Assembly (NCBI RefSeq): GCF_012689525.1
Contig: NZ_CP051516.1
Coordinates: forward strand, 3,534,001-3,598,000
Length of the DNA stretch: 64,000 nucleotides
Reading direction: 5' to 3'
Source of the DNA: Paraburkholderia aromaticivorans
GTDB lineage: Bacteria > Pseudomonadota > Gammaproteobacteria > Burkholderiales > Burkholderiaceae
The position numbers and the translations under genes were made by a program. Positions 8,904 through 17,463 of this stretch are shown in pieces. The notes under the pieces were generated by a model that made no database searches, was not told the DNA's origin, and saw only the letters and a list, made by a program, of their open reading frames with translations. The stretch's first letter is position 1. Every line of letters begins with the position of its first letter.

Positions 8904-9050
8904 GCGGAACTCCGGAAACAACAATGCGTTCTAGTGTACGCCCGGAGGAAGTCGCCCTGGAGCGCCGCCGGCAACCCGCTGACGGTGCGCTGCATCAATC
9001 ACGCGATTGGCCCGGGCTTGCTATGGGCTTGCTGCGCGTTCCAGTTTGCC

Positions 9051-10130
9051 TCAATGCGCGTGCGGCGCGTGATCCATTGCGCACCGATGGTTCGTGGTGC
9101 CGAGGTCGACCTGCAGCGTCGCGTGCTGCATCGAAAAGCGTTCGCGCAGTATGACGACGATGCCGTCGAGCGACTCGTCGCCGGGGTGGCCGGCCGGCAT
9201 CACCAGATGCGCGCTGAGCGCATTGCCAGTGGTCGACAGAGCCCACACGTGCAGATCGTGCACATCGACGACGCCGGGCTGCCCCGCCAGATAGTCGCGG
9301 ATACTTTGCAGATCGACGCCGGGCGGCACGGCGTCGAGCGCGAGGCGCACCGAATCGCGTAACAGGCCCCACGTGCCGACCACCACGACCGCCACCACGA
9401 GCAGGCTCATCACCGGGTCGAGCCACGTCCAGTTGGTATAGAGAATCACGAGGCCGCTCACCGCGACCGCCGCCGAGATGCCGGCATCCGCCGCCATATG
9501 CAGGAAGGCGCCGCGAATGTTCAGATCTTCCTTCTGCCCGCGCATGAAAAGCCACGCGGACATCCCGTTGACCACCACGCCGATCGTTGCGACGACGAAC
9601 ACCGCGAACCCCGCCACCGGCGCAGGATTCATCAGCCGTCCGATAGCTTCGGCGACGATCACGCCGCACGCGAACAGCAGCAGCCCGGCATTGACGAGCG
9701 ACGCGAGGATCGACGAGCTGCCGTAACCGAACGTGTAGCGCGCCGACGGGCGACGCGTGGCGAGCCAGGCGGCGCCCCAGGCGAGCAGCAGGCCGAGGAC
9801 GTCGGAGAGATTGTGGCCGGCGTCGGCGAGCAGCGCGGTGGAATGGGCGAGCACACCGTAGACGGCTTGCGCGATCACGATGGTGATGTTCAACACGACC
9901 GCGAGCGCGAACGCGCGGCCGTGGCCTGCGACGGGAGCGTGGGCGTGGTGGTGGCCGGCGTGGCCGTGGGCGTGACTGTGACCGCTGTGACTGTGGTTGT
10001 GCCCACTGTGGCTGTCGCCGCTTTCACTGTGGCTGTGGGTGCCGTGCGCCTGACCGACTTGGTCAGGGTGGCCCGGAGTGTAATCGTGACGGTCTGCCGC
10101 GGCTGCGTTCGGAGTATCCGGTTTCTTCAT
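9051..10130 (-). CDS. Cation diffusion facilitator (Zn/Co/Ni efflux), His-rich N-terminus
   Basis: 359-residue inner-membrane CDF exporter with about six transmembrane helices. Residues 8-68 hold a dense histidine tract (repeats like HSHSGHSHAHGHAGHHHAH), a metal-binding tail typical of DmeF/CzcD-like proteins. The transport-site signature is seen as LLADAGHNLSDVLGLLLAWGA (shown in part: HNLSD) and a matching H-x3-D in HMAADAG of the fifth helix. The C-terminal cytoplasmic domain carries HDLHVWALS and ends in DHAPHAH. Its ATG overlaps the stop of the upstream ArsR gene by 4 nt, so the exporter and sensor are co-translated and metal-induced expression is likely. Confidence 0.9.
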   Translation of the reverse strand: MKKPDTPNAAAADRHDYTPGHPDQVGQAHGTHSHSESGDSHSGHNHSHSGHSHAHGHAGHHHAHAPVAGHGRAFALAVVLNITIVIAQAVYGVLAHSTALLADAGHNLSDVLGLLLAWGAAWLATRRPSARYTFGYGSSSILASLVNAGLLLFACGVIVAEAIGRLMNPAPVAGFAVFVVATIGVVVNGMSAWLFMRGQKEDLNIRGAFLHMAADAGISAAVAVSGLVILYTNWTWLDPVMSLLVVAVVVVGTWGLLRDSVRLALDAVPPGVDLQSIRDYLAGQPGVVDVHDLHVWALSTTGNALSAHLVMPAGHPGDESLDGIVVILRERFSMQHATLQVDLGTTNHRCAMDHAPHAH

Positions 10131-10486
10131 GAGGGGTCCAGTGGGTCATCGCCGGCCGGTTCGGCCACGTGTTCGAGCATGCCGGCCAGCATCGCGCTGA
10201 TATGGCGGTCGGCGGCGAGATAGAAGACCTGCTTGCCCTGCCGCTCCGCGCGCACGATCCGCGCCGCGCGAAGCAGCCGCAAATGATGGCTCACCAGCGA
10301 CGACGACAAACCCAGCGCCTCTGCAATCGCCCCGACGGCGCGCCGCTCGTCGACGCACGCCAGCACGATGCGCAAGCGCGTGGGGTCGCCGAGGAGGCGA
10401 AACAGGTCGGCCAGCGGCACGATGGTGTCGACCGAGCGGTCGTCAAAGCTCGCAAGCGACGCAGTAGAAGCAAGGGAAGAAGCCAT
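10127..10486 (-). CDS. ArsR/SmtB-family metal-responsive repressor
   Basis: 119 residues from the ATG at 10486 (130 if the ATG at 10519 is used). Winged-helix core: LADLFRLLGDPTRLRIVLA, AEALGLSSSLVSHHLRLLRAA and ERQGKQVFYLAADRHISAML. The candidate C-terminal alpha-5 metal site includes the His residues of DRHISAMLAGMLEHV. It represses itself and the overlapping CDF exporter. I prefer the inner start because the outer ATG lies inside the operator (10507-10532), only a few bases from the transcription start expected from the promoter, which would make the message leaderless. Confidence 0.85.
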   Translation of the reverse strand: MASSLASTASLASFDDRSVDTIVPLADLFRLLGDPTRLRIVLACVDERRAVGAIAEALGLSSSLVSHHLRLLRAARIVRAERQGKQVFYLAADRHISAMLAGMLEHVAEPAGDDPLDPS

Positions 10487-10506
10487 GGCAGGCGGCGTTG
10501 CGGGAG

Positions 10507-10556
10507 AACATATGAACATGTATTCATATGTTATAGATATTGAGACAACCGGTCAA
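10507..10556 (-). promoter_or_regulatory. arsR-CDF promoter with SmtB-type operator
   Basis: Bases 10507-10532 form an inverted repeat with perfect 10-bp arms (AACATATGAA / TTCATATGTT) and a 6-nt centre. Read as the 12-2-12 form known for SmtB/CzrA-type sensors it has 11 of 12 matching pairs, with TGAACA in the left arm. On the minus strand a TTGACC -35 (10551-10556) lies 17 nt from TAACAT (10528-10533), placing the -10 box inside the operator, so repressor binding would exclude polymerase. Confidence 0.8.
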
Positions 10557-10623
10557 ATCGGAGCGCGGTCCGGCGAGTGTGGGAAAATGCGGCCTCTGCC
10601 TCACCCGAATGCCATCCCCCGTC

Positions 10624-12471
10624 ATGCAACCTGTATTTGACCGCGCTTTCGCGGCGCATCGTGACGGCCGCCTCGACGACGCCGAACGCGGCTACCGCGC
10701 GACGCTCGACGGCAATCCCGCGCACGTCGATGCGTTGCACCTGCTGGGCGTCCTGCGCCACCAGCAGGGCCAGCACGCCGAAGCCGCCGAACTCGTGCGG
10801 CGTGCGGTGAACCTGCGTCCGGAAGACGCCGCGCTGCAACTGAACCTGGGCAACGCGCTGAAAGCGCTGGGCCAGATCGACAACGCCATCGAACAGTTTC
10901 GCAATGCGCTGACGCTCGCGCCGTCGTTCCCGATGGCGCACTACAACCTGGGCAATGCCTACGCCGCCGCGGGCCGTCATGAAGACGCCGCCGATGCGTT
11001 CGAGAAATCGTTGCGGCTGCAACCGGACGACGCTTCGTCGCATAACAACCTCGGCAACGCGCTGCACGCGCTCGGACGCCACACGGAAGCCATCGCCGCG
11101 TTCCGGCGCACGCTCGAACTGCGTCCCGGTCACGCCGGCGCGCTCAATAACATGGGCATGTCGCTGAACGCGCTCGGTCGCGCGGAAGAAGCGATCCCGT
11201 GTTTCCAGACGGCGTTGGCGGCCGAGCCGCGCTTCGTCGCCGCGCACTTCAATCTCGCCAACACGTTCGACGCCACCGGCCGCCATGCCGAAGCGGTCGC
11301 ATCGTTCAGGGCGGCGCTGGGCTTGCAGCCGAACCTGCCGCCGGCGATCTTCGGCATGGGCAACGCGCTCGCGGCATTGGGACACCACGCCGAGGCGCTG
11401 CCGTATCTCGAACGCGCCGTCGGTCTCGATCCGCAATTCGCGCTCGCGTGGTTGAGTCTGGGCACCGCGCACCAGGCGCTGGGCGCGCATGGTGCCGCCG
11501 TGCGTGCTCTGGATCAGGCGCTGCGTCTGCGCCCCGACCTCGCCTCCGCACACATGAACCGCGCGCTCGCGTGGCTCGCGCTGCGCGATTTCGCACGTGG
11601 ACTGCCGGAGTACGAATGGCGGTTGCAAACCATGGCACAGCCGGTGATCCAGACGCTGCCGCGCTGGCACGGCGAGCCGATCGCCCAACGTACGCTGCTG
11701 GTCCATGCCGAGCAGGGTTTCGGCGACACGCTGCAATTCGTGCGCTTCGTCCCGCTGGTCGCACAGCGCGCGGCGCGCGTGGTGCTCGAAGTGCAGCCGC
11801 AACTGCTGCCCTTGCTGGCCCCTGCCGCGCAAGCCTGGCGCGTGACGCTGATCGCTCAGGGCACGCCGCGTCCCGCCGCCGATCTGCAATGCCCGCTGCT
11901 GAGCCTGCCGCTCGCACTCGGCACGACCTTCGACACCATTCCGGACCGCACGCCCTACCTCAGCGTGCCGCCCGCCTATGGCCGCAAATGGCGCGGCTCG
12001 CTCGGCGGCCAGGCGAAGCGCAAGATCGGCATCGCGTGGTCGGGACGCATCCAGCAAAACGAAACGCGTTCGATGCCGCTCGCCGCGCTCGATCCGCTGT
12101 TCGCACTCGAAGGCATCGACTGGATCGTGCTGCAGCCTGAGTTGAGCGCCGACGAACGCGTGGCGCTCGACGCGCATCCGCGCGCGGCGTCGATTCATCG
12201 CTTCGACAAGCGGATCGGCGACTTCGCCGACACGGCGGCGATCATCGAACGGCTCGACGCGGTGGTGTCGATCGATACGTCCATCGCGCACGTTGCCGGC
12301 GCGCTGCGCAAGCCACTGTGGTTGATGCTGCCGTTCGCGGCGGATTGGCGCTGGTTTGCGGGCGAGACACGCAGCCCCTGGTATCCGGGTGCGACGCTGG
12401 TGCGTCAGCCGCAACCCGGCGCGTGGGGCGACGTCGTCGAGGCCGTGGCGAATGAATTGCGCAAGGGCTAG
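10624..12471 (+). CDS. TPR-repeat protein with C-terminal glycosyltransferase-like domain
   Basis: About 615 residues. Residues 1 to about 330 are nine or more tetratricopeptide repeats in close succession (units like NNLGNALHALGRHTEAIAAF). The C-terminal half, with WHGEPIAQRTLLVHAEQGFGD, IGIAWSGRI and VSIDTSIAHVAGALRKPLW, resembles the GT-B nucleotide-sugar domain of SPINDLY/O-GlcNAc-transferase-like and GT9-like bacterial proteins. A role in protein or surface glycosylation is possible but not shown by context. The start is uncertain: ATG 10624 fits the first TPR, ATG 10609 is equally possible, and neither has a strong ribosome site. Confidence 0.75.
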   Translation: MQPVFDRAFAAHRDGRLDDAERGYRATLDGNPAHVDALHLLGVLRHQQGQHAEAAELVRRAVNLRPEDAALQLNLGNALKALGQIDNAIEQFRNALTLAPSFPMAHYNLGNAYAAAGRHEDAADAFEKSLRLQPDDASSHNNLGNALHALGRHTEAIAAFRRTLELRPGHAGALNNMGMSLNALGRAEEAIPCFQTALAAEPRFVAAHFNLANTFDATGRHAEAVASFRAALGLQPNLPPAIFGMGNALAALGHHAEALPYLERAVGLDPQFALAWLSLGTAHQALGAHGAAVRALDQALRLRPDLASAHMNRALAWLALRDFARGLPEYEWRLQTMAQPVIQTLPRWHGEPIAQRTLLVHAEQGFGDTLQFVRFVPLVAQRAARVVLEVQPQLLPLLAPAAQAWRVTLIAQGTPRPAADLQCPLLSLPLALGTTFDTIPDRTPYLSVPPAYGRKWRGSLGGQAKRKIGIAWSGRIQQNETRSMPLAALDPLFALEGIDWIVLQPELSADERVALDAHPRAASIHRFDKRIGDFADTAAIIERLDAVVSIDTSIAHVAGALRKPLWLMLPFAADWRWFAGETRSPWYPGATLVRQPQPGAWGDVVEAVANELRKG

Positions 12472-12520
12472 CGCGCACGCAGCGCGGCGAAATCAGCCGT
12501 CACCGCCGTGCAAAAAACAA

Positions 12521-12552
12521 AACCCCGCGTTCGTGAGAACGCGGGGTTTTTT
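12521..12552. terminator. Bidirectional intrinsic terminator
   Basis: 12-bp stem AACCCCGCGTTC / GAACGCGGGGTT with a GTGA tetraloop, a T run after it (12547-12552) and an A run before it. It separates the convergent TPR gene (+) and MFS gene (-). Confidence 0.92.
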
Positions 12553-12583
12553 ACTTGCCCGAACGAATGGTGACCGGTGAAGC

Positions 12584-13885
12584 TCACGCCGTCCGATACT
12601 GATTGCGCGCTTCCGGCGTGCGATACAGCACCAACGTCGCGATCAATCCGCAAATCGCCGCCACACCCAGGAACAGACCCGGTGCCGCCTTGTTGCCGGT
12701 AGAGTGAATCAGCAACGTCGAGATCGCCGGCGTGAAGCCGCCGATTGTCGTGGCGAGGCTGTAGGCGAGTGAGAACCCGGCGGTCCGTACTTCGACCGGC
12801 ATGACTTCGGTCAGCGCTACGACCATCGCGCCGTTATAGCTGCCGTACAGGAACGACAGCCACAGTTCGACCGCGAGGAGACGCGCGAACGACGGCTCCG
12901 CCACCAGCCACTGCAGCGCAGGATACGCGGTGATGATGGTCAGGATCGTGAACACCAGCAGCACCGGACGCCGGCCGATACGGTCGGACAGCGCACCCGC
13001 GAGCGGCAGCCAGATCAGATTCGACAGACCGATACAGACCGTGACGACGAGCGTATCGATCGACGACAGTTTGAGCACTTCCTTGCCGAAGGTCGGCGTG
13101 TACGCCGTGATCATGTAGAACGACACGGTGGTCATGATCACCATACCCATGCCGCCAAGCACGATGCCCCAGTTCGCGGCCATCGTCTTCATGATCTCGC
13201 CCATCTTCGGATGGTGCTTGCGCGCCTTGAATTCCTCGGTCTCCTGCAACGAACGACGGATCAGGAACAGGAACGGCACGATCAGGCAGCCGATCAGGAA
13301 CGGCACGCGCCAGCCCCAGGCGTTCATCTGGTCAGCCGGCAACATCTTGTTCAGGAACACGCCGATCAACGCGGCGAACACCACGGCGACCTGCTGGCTA
13401 CCCGACTGCCACGCGCAGTAAAAGCCCTTGTTGCCCTTGGTGGCGATCTCCGACAGATACACCGACACGCCGCCGAGTTCGACCCCAGCGGAGAAACCTT
13501 GCAACAGCCGGCCGCCCAGAACGAGCACTGGCGCCAGCAAGCCGATCGTCGCGTAACCGGGAATCGACGCGACCGTGAGCGTACCGAGCGCCATCAAGCC
13601 GAGGGTGAGGATCAGGCCTTTGCGCCGGCCGTGATGATCGATGTACGCGCCGAGGACGATCGCGCCGAGCGGCCGCATCAGGAAGCCCGCGCCGAACACC
13701 GACAGCGACAGCATCAACGAGGCGAATTCATTGCCGCTTGGAAAGTAGGTCTTGGCGATCGCCGAAGCGTAATAGCCATAAACCATGAAGTCGTACATCT
13801 CAAGAAAGTTGCCGCTGACAACGCGGAAGACTGTCTTGACTTTGGATTCTTGCGATGTGGAAGTAGCGTGTGTCGCAGTAGACAT
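12584..13885 (-). CDS. MFS transporter, metabolite:H+ symporter (citrate/tricarballylate-like)
   Basis: 433 residues with about 12 membrane helices. The start of the transport domain ([19 protein letters not shown]), the loop motif [20 protein letters not shown] and the mid-protein signature [13 protein letters not shown] are typical of the MHS subfamily, and the whole is closest by eye to citrate/tricarballylate proton symporters (CitA/TcuC). The likely substrate is therefore a tri- or dicarboxylate, but family resemblance alone does not fix it. The ATG at 13885 is preferred (AGAGA-like site upstream); a GTG at 13912 would add nine residues. It is monocistronic, ending at a shared terminator. 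Confidence 0.85.
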   Translation of the reverse strand: MSTATHATSTSQESKVKTVFRVVSGNFLEMYDFMVYGYYASAIAKTYFPSGNEFASLMLSLSVFGAGFLMRPLGAIVLGAYIDHHGRRKGLILTLGLMALGTLTVASIPGYATIGLLAPVLVLGGRLLQGFSAGVELGGVSVYLSEIATKGNKGFYCAWQSGSQQVAVVFAALIGVFLNKMLPADQMNAWGWRVPFLIGCLIVPFLFLIRRSLQETEEFKARKHHPKMGEIMKTMAANWGIVLGGMGMVIMTTVSFYMITAYTPTFGKEVLKLSSIDTLVVTVCIGLSNLIWLPLAGALSDRIGRRPVLLVFTILTIITAYPALQWLVAEPSFARLLAVELWLSFLYGSYNGAMVVALTEVMPVEVRTAGFSLAYSLATTIGGFTPAISTLLIHSTGNKAAPGLFLGVAAICGLIATLVLYRTPEARNQYRTA

Positions 13886-14081
13886 GACATTCTCTGATGA
13901 GCCTGTCGCCACGCAGGAATCGGTGACGGCAGGCAGTTGAAACGATCCACTGCGTTCGGCAAGCGGATGCCTCGGACGGCTACAAGAGAACGCGCCCGGG
14001 GGGGCGCTGCATTTTCATGCTGAAAGCACTGCCACGGTATCAGGGTAAACGTTGTGAATCATGTGGCGTCCGCTCCACGTA

Positions 14082-14156
14082 ATGTTACCGTTGAAGTCGC
14101 TGTCGCGAAATGCATACAGTTTCCTTACACTGGATGGCCGGTCGTCGCGGTAACAT
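14082..14156. repeat. Inverted repeat upstream of the GNAT gene
   Basis: ATGTTACCG at 14082-14090 and CGGTAACAT at 14148-14156 are perfect 9-bp inverted copies separated by 57 nt. They sit in the 304-bp gap between the divergent MFS and GNAT genes. It may be a pair of half-sites for a looping regulator or coincidence. The rest of this gap shows only a G-run (about 13998) and no gene. Confidence 0.4.
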
Positions 14157-14189
14157 CTGCAGTCAGGCATTCCGTTGATTACTACCCCG

Positions 14190-14714
14190 ATGCGAACCAC
14201 CTCCGCTCTTTCGCTGCGCCCCGCGACTCTCGCGGATGCCGCGCTCATTGCTTCGATCCACAGCATCAGTTGGCAGGCCACCTATCGCAGCCTGTTGCCC
14301 GACGCATTTCTCGACGGCGAAGTCACGCGCGAGCGCGCAGCCTATTGGGAAGCGCGCCTGAGCGCGCCCGGCGGCGAACGCCGCATCGTACAGGTCGCCG
14401 AACTCGCAGGCGAGCCGGCGGGTTTTGTCTGCGTCGAGCGTCAACCCGAGTCCGCGTGGGGCGTGCTGCTCGATAACCTGCACACGCTGCCGGACTATCA
14501 GGGCATCGGAGTCGGCAAGCTGCTGATGCATGCCGCCAAGGACTGGGCTCGCGCGCAGGGCGAGGCGCAACTCTATCTGTACGTGCTCGAAGGGAATACG
14601 CCGGCAATCGGCTTCTATGAGCGGCAAGGCTGGCAGTTCGTCGGCGCCGAACCGGATCATATGGGCGGCGTGGATATTACGGCGTTGCGCTACGTCTACA
14701 GGCTCGATCGATAG
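14190..14714 (+). CDS. GNAT-family N-acetyltransferase
   Basis: 174 residues. Motif A of the acetyl-CoA site is seen as LPDYQGIGVGKLLMHAAKDWA (core GIGVGKLL), preceded by the beta-4 strand VLLDNLHTLP, and the C-terminal motif B as NTPAIGFYERQGWQFVG. The N-terminal LRPATLADAALIASIHSISWQ is the usual GNAT opening. The acceptor substrate is unknown. The ATG at 14190 is chosen; an in-frame TTG at 14175 would add five residues, and no strong ribosome site marks either. It is monocistronic, divergent from the MFS gene. Confidence 0.85.
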   Translation: MRTTSALSLRPATLADAALIASIHSISWQATYRSLLPDAFLDGEVTRERAAYWEARLSAPGGERRIVQVAELAGEPAGFVCVERQPESAWGVLLDNLHTLPDYQGIGVGKLLMHAAKDWARAQGEAQLYLYVLEGNTPAIGFYERQGWQFVGAEPDHMGGVDITALRYVYRLDR

Positions 14715-15019
14715 GACAAGCGCGGCCCGCTTGATCGGTGTCGAGGCCTGACTCAAGCGAAGACAATTCGACATATCCATTCGGAAATTTCCGCACTCCA
14801 ACTCGACTGCATCCAGGTACCATCCTCCGCACCCCTACGGCTTCACTGAGTGACACGCCCATGCGCCCGTGTGCTTGTCCAGAGCACAACGCGGGTGCTC
14901 GGCGTCGACGTACGGCCTGCATGTCTGGCGTTTCACGCGCATCGCACCGAGGCCTGAGTCCCCGCAGATTCCCGGGACCGCCGAGCGGCGGCCCCTTTAA
15001 GAGGCGCTGGAAACGACCG

Positions 15020-16132
15020 ATGTCCACCATTCCTTTCACCCCGATCCAGGGCTATCTGGCCATGCCGCGCCTGCGTCCGCTCGGTCATGTGCCGGCGTCC
15101 TTCGGCCGGGACTGGGCACTGCTTCCGCCCGGCTACAGTTTGCGGGCGGAACTCAAGGCACTCTACGCAGCCATGCTGCGCACGTTCTGCATGAGCGATC
15201 AGGCCATTCGCTCGCTTTGCCGATGGTCGCCGTCGGACGAACGGCGCGCGACTGCGGCGCCGGCTCCGGTCTTTGAAAAGCCATTCGACGCTGCCACGCA
15301 AATGGCTGCGGCAGATGCGGCCGTCCCGCCGGTTCCACTGCATGCGTATGCGGCGACGTCGCGCGGGTCTGGCCATCATTGGAGTGCGGTGGCAGGCGGC
15401 GCCTGCGTGCTCGGCGGCGCTGCGATGCTCGGGTGGATCGGGTTCGATCATCTGATGCATCGTAACGCGGCCACTCATATGGATTTCGCGGGCAAGGTTT
15501 CGGGCAAGCGCGACTCGCAGTCGGCGAAACCTCAGCCACCGGCCGCAGTCACCGCTCGCGCGGTGGATAAAGCCGCGGCAAGCACGTCTGCGGCAGTCGC
15601 GGCATCAACGCCCGCGCTCTCGAGCGCGGCGTCTGGGTTCGCACCTGCATCCCGTTCCGCGGCGGCGTCGGTGTCGATGCCTGCTTCGAACGCAGCATCC
15701 ACAGTGCGCTTCGCTTCGGCGCATGTCTTCGCCGATAAGACCGTCTCACATCGCCGTGAGCTCGTTCGCGAGGAAAGCCGCAAGCAACTCGAACAAATTC
15801 ACCCGCGCACCGCGCGTTTCGTCGTCGCAAACCAACCGTCGCACGCAACGGCTATTGCCGGTGAGGTGACACCTGGCGCGATCCCGAAGGTCGCAGCAAA
15901 TGCGTCGCCAAAGTCGTCGGCTGCCGGGCCCTATTCGCCGCTCGCTCCGGCTCGACTCGGCGTTGACGAATACGCGGGCGTAACAATGTCCGCTGCGACA
16001 CACGTCCGCGATATTGCGCCGACGCCGCGCACCGGCTCGTCAAACAATTCGTCCAGCACCAGCGGGACCGAATGGATGAACCATCTTTCACACCGACGCG
16101 TGACCGATGTTCCGGATCAATTTGCGAAGTAA
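15020..16132 (+). CDS. Ala/Ser-rich single-span membrane protein of unknown function
   Basis: 370 residues from the ATG at 15020 (the open frame reaches back to 14738, but that upstream part is basic and compositionally unlike a protein start). The N-terminal ~110 residues are moderately hydrophobic with Trp/Cys; one transmembrane segment lies near residues 120-145 (VAGGACVLGGAAMLGWIGF). After it comes a ~120-residue Ala/Ser/Val low-complexity stretch and a polar tail ending in Lys. I do not recognise a family. It converges on the DUF2968 gene with a shared terminator, so both may be envelope proteins. The 305-bp gap before it holds only short GC-rich hairpins. Confidence 0.55.
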   Translation: MSTIPFTPIQGYLAMPRLRPLGHVPASFGRDWALLPPGYSLRAELKALYAAMLRTFCMSDQAIRSLCRWSPSDERRATAAPAPVFEKPFDAATQMAAADAAVPPVPLHAYAATSRGSGHHWSAVAGGACVLGGAAMLGWIGFDHLMHRNAATHMDFAGKVSGKRDSQSAKPQPPAAVTARAVDKAAASTSAAVAASTPALSSAASGFAPASRSAAASVSMPASNAASTVRFASAHVFADKTVSHRRELVREESRKQLEQIHPRTARFVVANQPSHATAIAGEVTPGAIPKVAANASPKSSAAGPYSPLAPARLGVDEYAGVTMSAATHVRDIAPTPRTGSSNNSSSTSGTEWMNHLSHRRVTDVPDQFAK

Positions 16133-16165
16133 GCACGACGCAACCGCATCGAGGTGGCGTAGTAC

Positions 16166-16207
16166 AAAAAAGCCCGGCCATTCACACACGAATGGCCGGG
16201 CTTTTTT
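16166..16207. terminator. Bidirectional intrinsic terminator
   Basis: A6-GCCCGGCCATTC / GAATGGCCGGGC-T6 perfect stem with a 6-nt loop, located between the convergent membrane-protein gene (+) and DUF2968 gene (-). It would work in both directions. Confidence 0.93.
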
Positions 16208-16219
16208 ACGTTCATGCAT

Positions 16220-16945
16220 TTACTTCTGAATCGGCAATCCCATTTCGGTTTGCCGCTGCAGTTGCATCACTTGGCCCTGCACCTGGCGCAGCTGCGCCTG
16301 CACCCTTTCCTTGTCCGCGTGCAGCGCGGCCGCTTCGCCTTGCGTTTGACGTTGATAGTCGTTGACCTTGGCCTGCTGCGTGCGAGCCACGTCGAGATCG
16401 GCTTGCAGGCGTTTCGCGCGATCTTCGGACATTGCAATGACGTCTTCGATGTACGCCTTCTGCGCCTGCAACTGTGTGCGGCGAATTTCGACATCCGCGA
16501 GTTGCGCTGTCTGCTGGGCAAAACCCGCATAGATCGCTTCCGCGCGCGCCATGTCCTCGGACTTGATCACCCGCCAGAAATGCTTGTCCTGAAATAACGC
16601 GACGTAGTACGTCATTTCCCGCGGATGGAAAAACAGACTGGCGCCGTAACTGCCGTTATACGTAGTGCGCAGTTCGCTCAGCTTCGCGTCGTGAATCATC
16701 TGCATCAGCTCGGCGACATTGCCTTGCGCATCGTTGGCCGTGGCCGGCGTGGCCGACGTGGTTGATGCCGCGTTGCGCAGCGCGTCGGCGACAGGCTGCG
16801 GCGTCAGGGTATTGATGGCCGGCCGTGTGCCGACCAGCGGCACGGCCTCGTCGCCTTGCGCGGCCAGCACGAAACCGCCCTGCTGCAATAGCGCACACGA
16901 GGTCGCGAGCAGCATGGCGCGCCGTACTATTAAGGGGTACTTCAT
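16220..16945 (-). CDS. DUF2968 family exported protein with coiled-coil C-terminus
   Basis: 241 residues from the ATG at 16945, which has GGAG 9 nt upstream. Residues 1-29 are a signal peptide (YPLIVRRAMLLATSCALLQQ then an Ala-rich cleavage region). A central domain (about 75-140, with YNGSYGASLFFHPREMTYYV) and a long Gln/Ala/Glu-rich helix (about 145-235) predicted as coiled coil match my recollection of the Burkholderia DUF2968 family. It is probably periplasmic; the function is unknown. Confidence 0.75.
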   Translation of the reverse strand: MKYPLIVRRAMLLATSCALLQQGGFVLAAQGDEAVPLVGTRPAINTLTPQPVADALRNAASTTSATPATANDAQGNVAELMQMIHDAKLSELRTTYNGSYGASLFFHPREMTYYVALFQDKHFWRVIKSEDMARAEAIYAGFAQQTAQLADVEIRRTQLQAQKAYIEDVIAMSEDRAKRLQADLDVARTQQAKVNDYQRQTQGEAAALHADKERVQAQLRQVQGQVMQLQRQTEMGLPIQK

Positions 16946-17382
16946 ACGTGCATGCTCCATGCGAATCCAAAACAGCCGCAGATTATCGCGCGGATTCGCC
17001 TTTAAGCGAAGCATTCAAACGTCACACGGATAGACTTTAAATCGAGATAAATGGCTAACGAATGATTTGATCAAGTCAGTGCTCCATCGCGAAAAAAACG
17101 AGTGCGGATAAGACGAAAACGCGACGTTCCACCTCATGCGGATAACGCTGAATTTACGTTAGAGTTGTACGAATTCGGCCGTAAGCGGATTCGCAATAGG
17201 AAGATAGAGTGCCTGGTAGTGAGATACGCGCACCTCAGTCAACAAAAACTCGCATTCCTGATTATCTATCTCGATAACGAGATGTCTGCGACTGCGAAAA
17301 ATAGAAATGCCGCATGCATCGGCAGGCCGATGCAAAAGTCGAGCGAAAAATGAATCAGTAAAACAGCAAGAGAAAAACACAA
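16946..17382. other. Low-GC gap without a convincing gene
   Basis: The 518-bp space between the DUF2968 start and the amidotransferase stop is distinctly AT-richer than its flanks. It must contain the DUF2968 promoter. An 83-codon plus-strand frame (17102-17353) has no ribosome site and an unlikely composition; I see no gene in it. Confidence 0.5.
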
Positions 17383-17417
17383 GAGGCGCACCATTGCAAA
17401 CCGCAGCGGTGCGCCTC
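17383..17417 (-). terminator. Intrinsic terminator of the amidotransferase-like gene
   Basis: 10-bp perfect stem (GAGGCGCACC / GGTGCGCCTC) with a 15-nt loop, followed on the minus strand by a TTGTGTTTTTCTC tract; located 46 nt past the stop at 17464. Confidence 0.8.
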
Positions 17418-17463
17418 CAACAAACTACGTACTCGACCACCCCGCCTCGCCAGCCGCCGCGTC

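Noticed and set aside
9955..10030. Tandem DNA repeat or CRISPR-like array near the CDF start
   Set aside because: The repetition comes from His/Ser/Gly codons of the metal-binding tail; there are no uniform repeats with unique spacers. No CRISPR array was seen anywhere in the window.
10531..12414. 627-codon minus-strand frame opposite the TPR gene
   Set aside because: The translation is Arg-rich and repetitive, mirroring the TPR repeats; no ribosome site.
17102..17353. 83-codon plus-strand ORF in an AT-rich gap
   Set aside because: No Shine-Dalgarno, very basic composition and overlap with the upstream control region of the DUF2968 gene.
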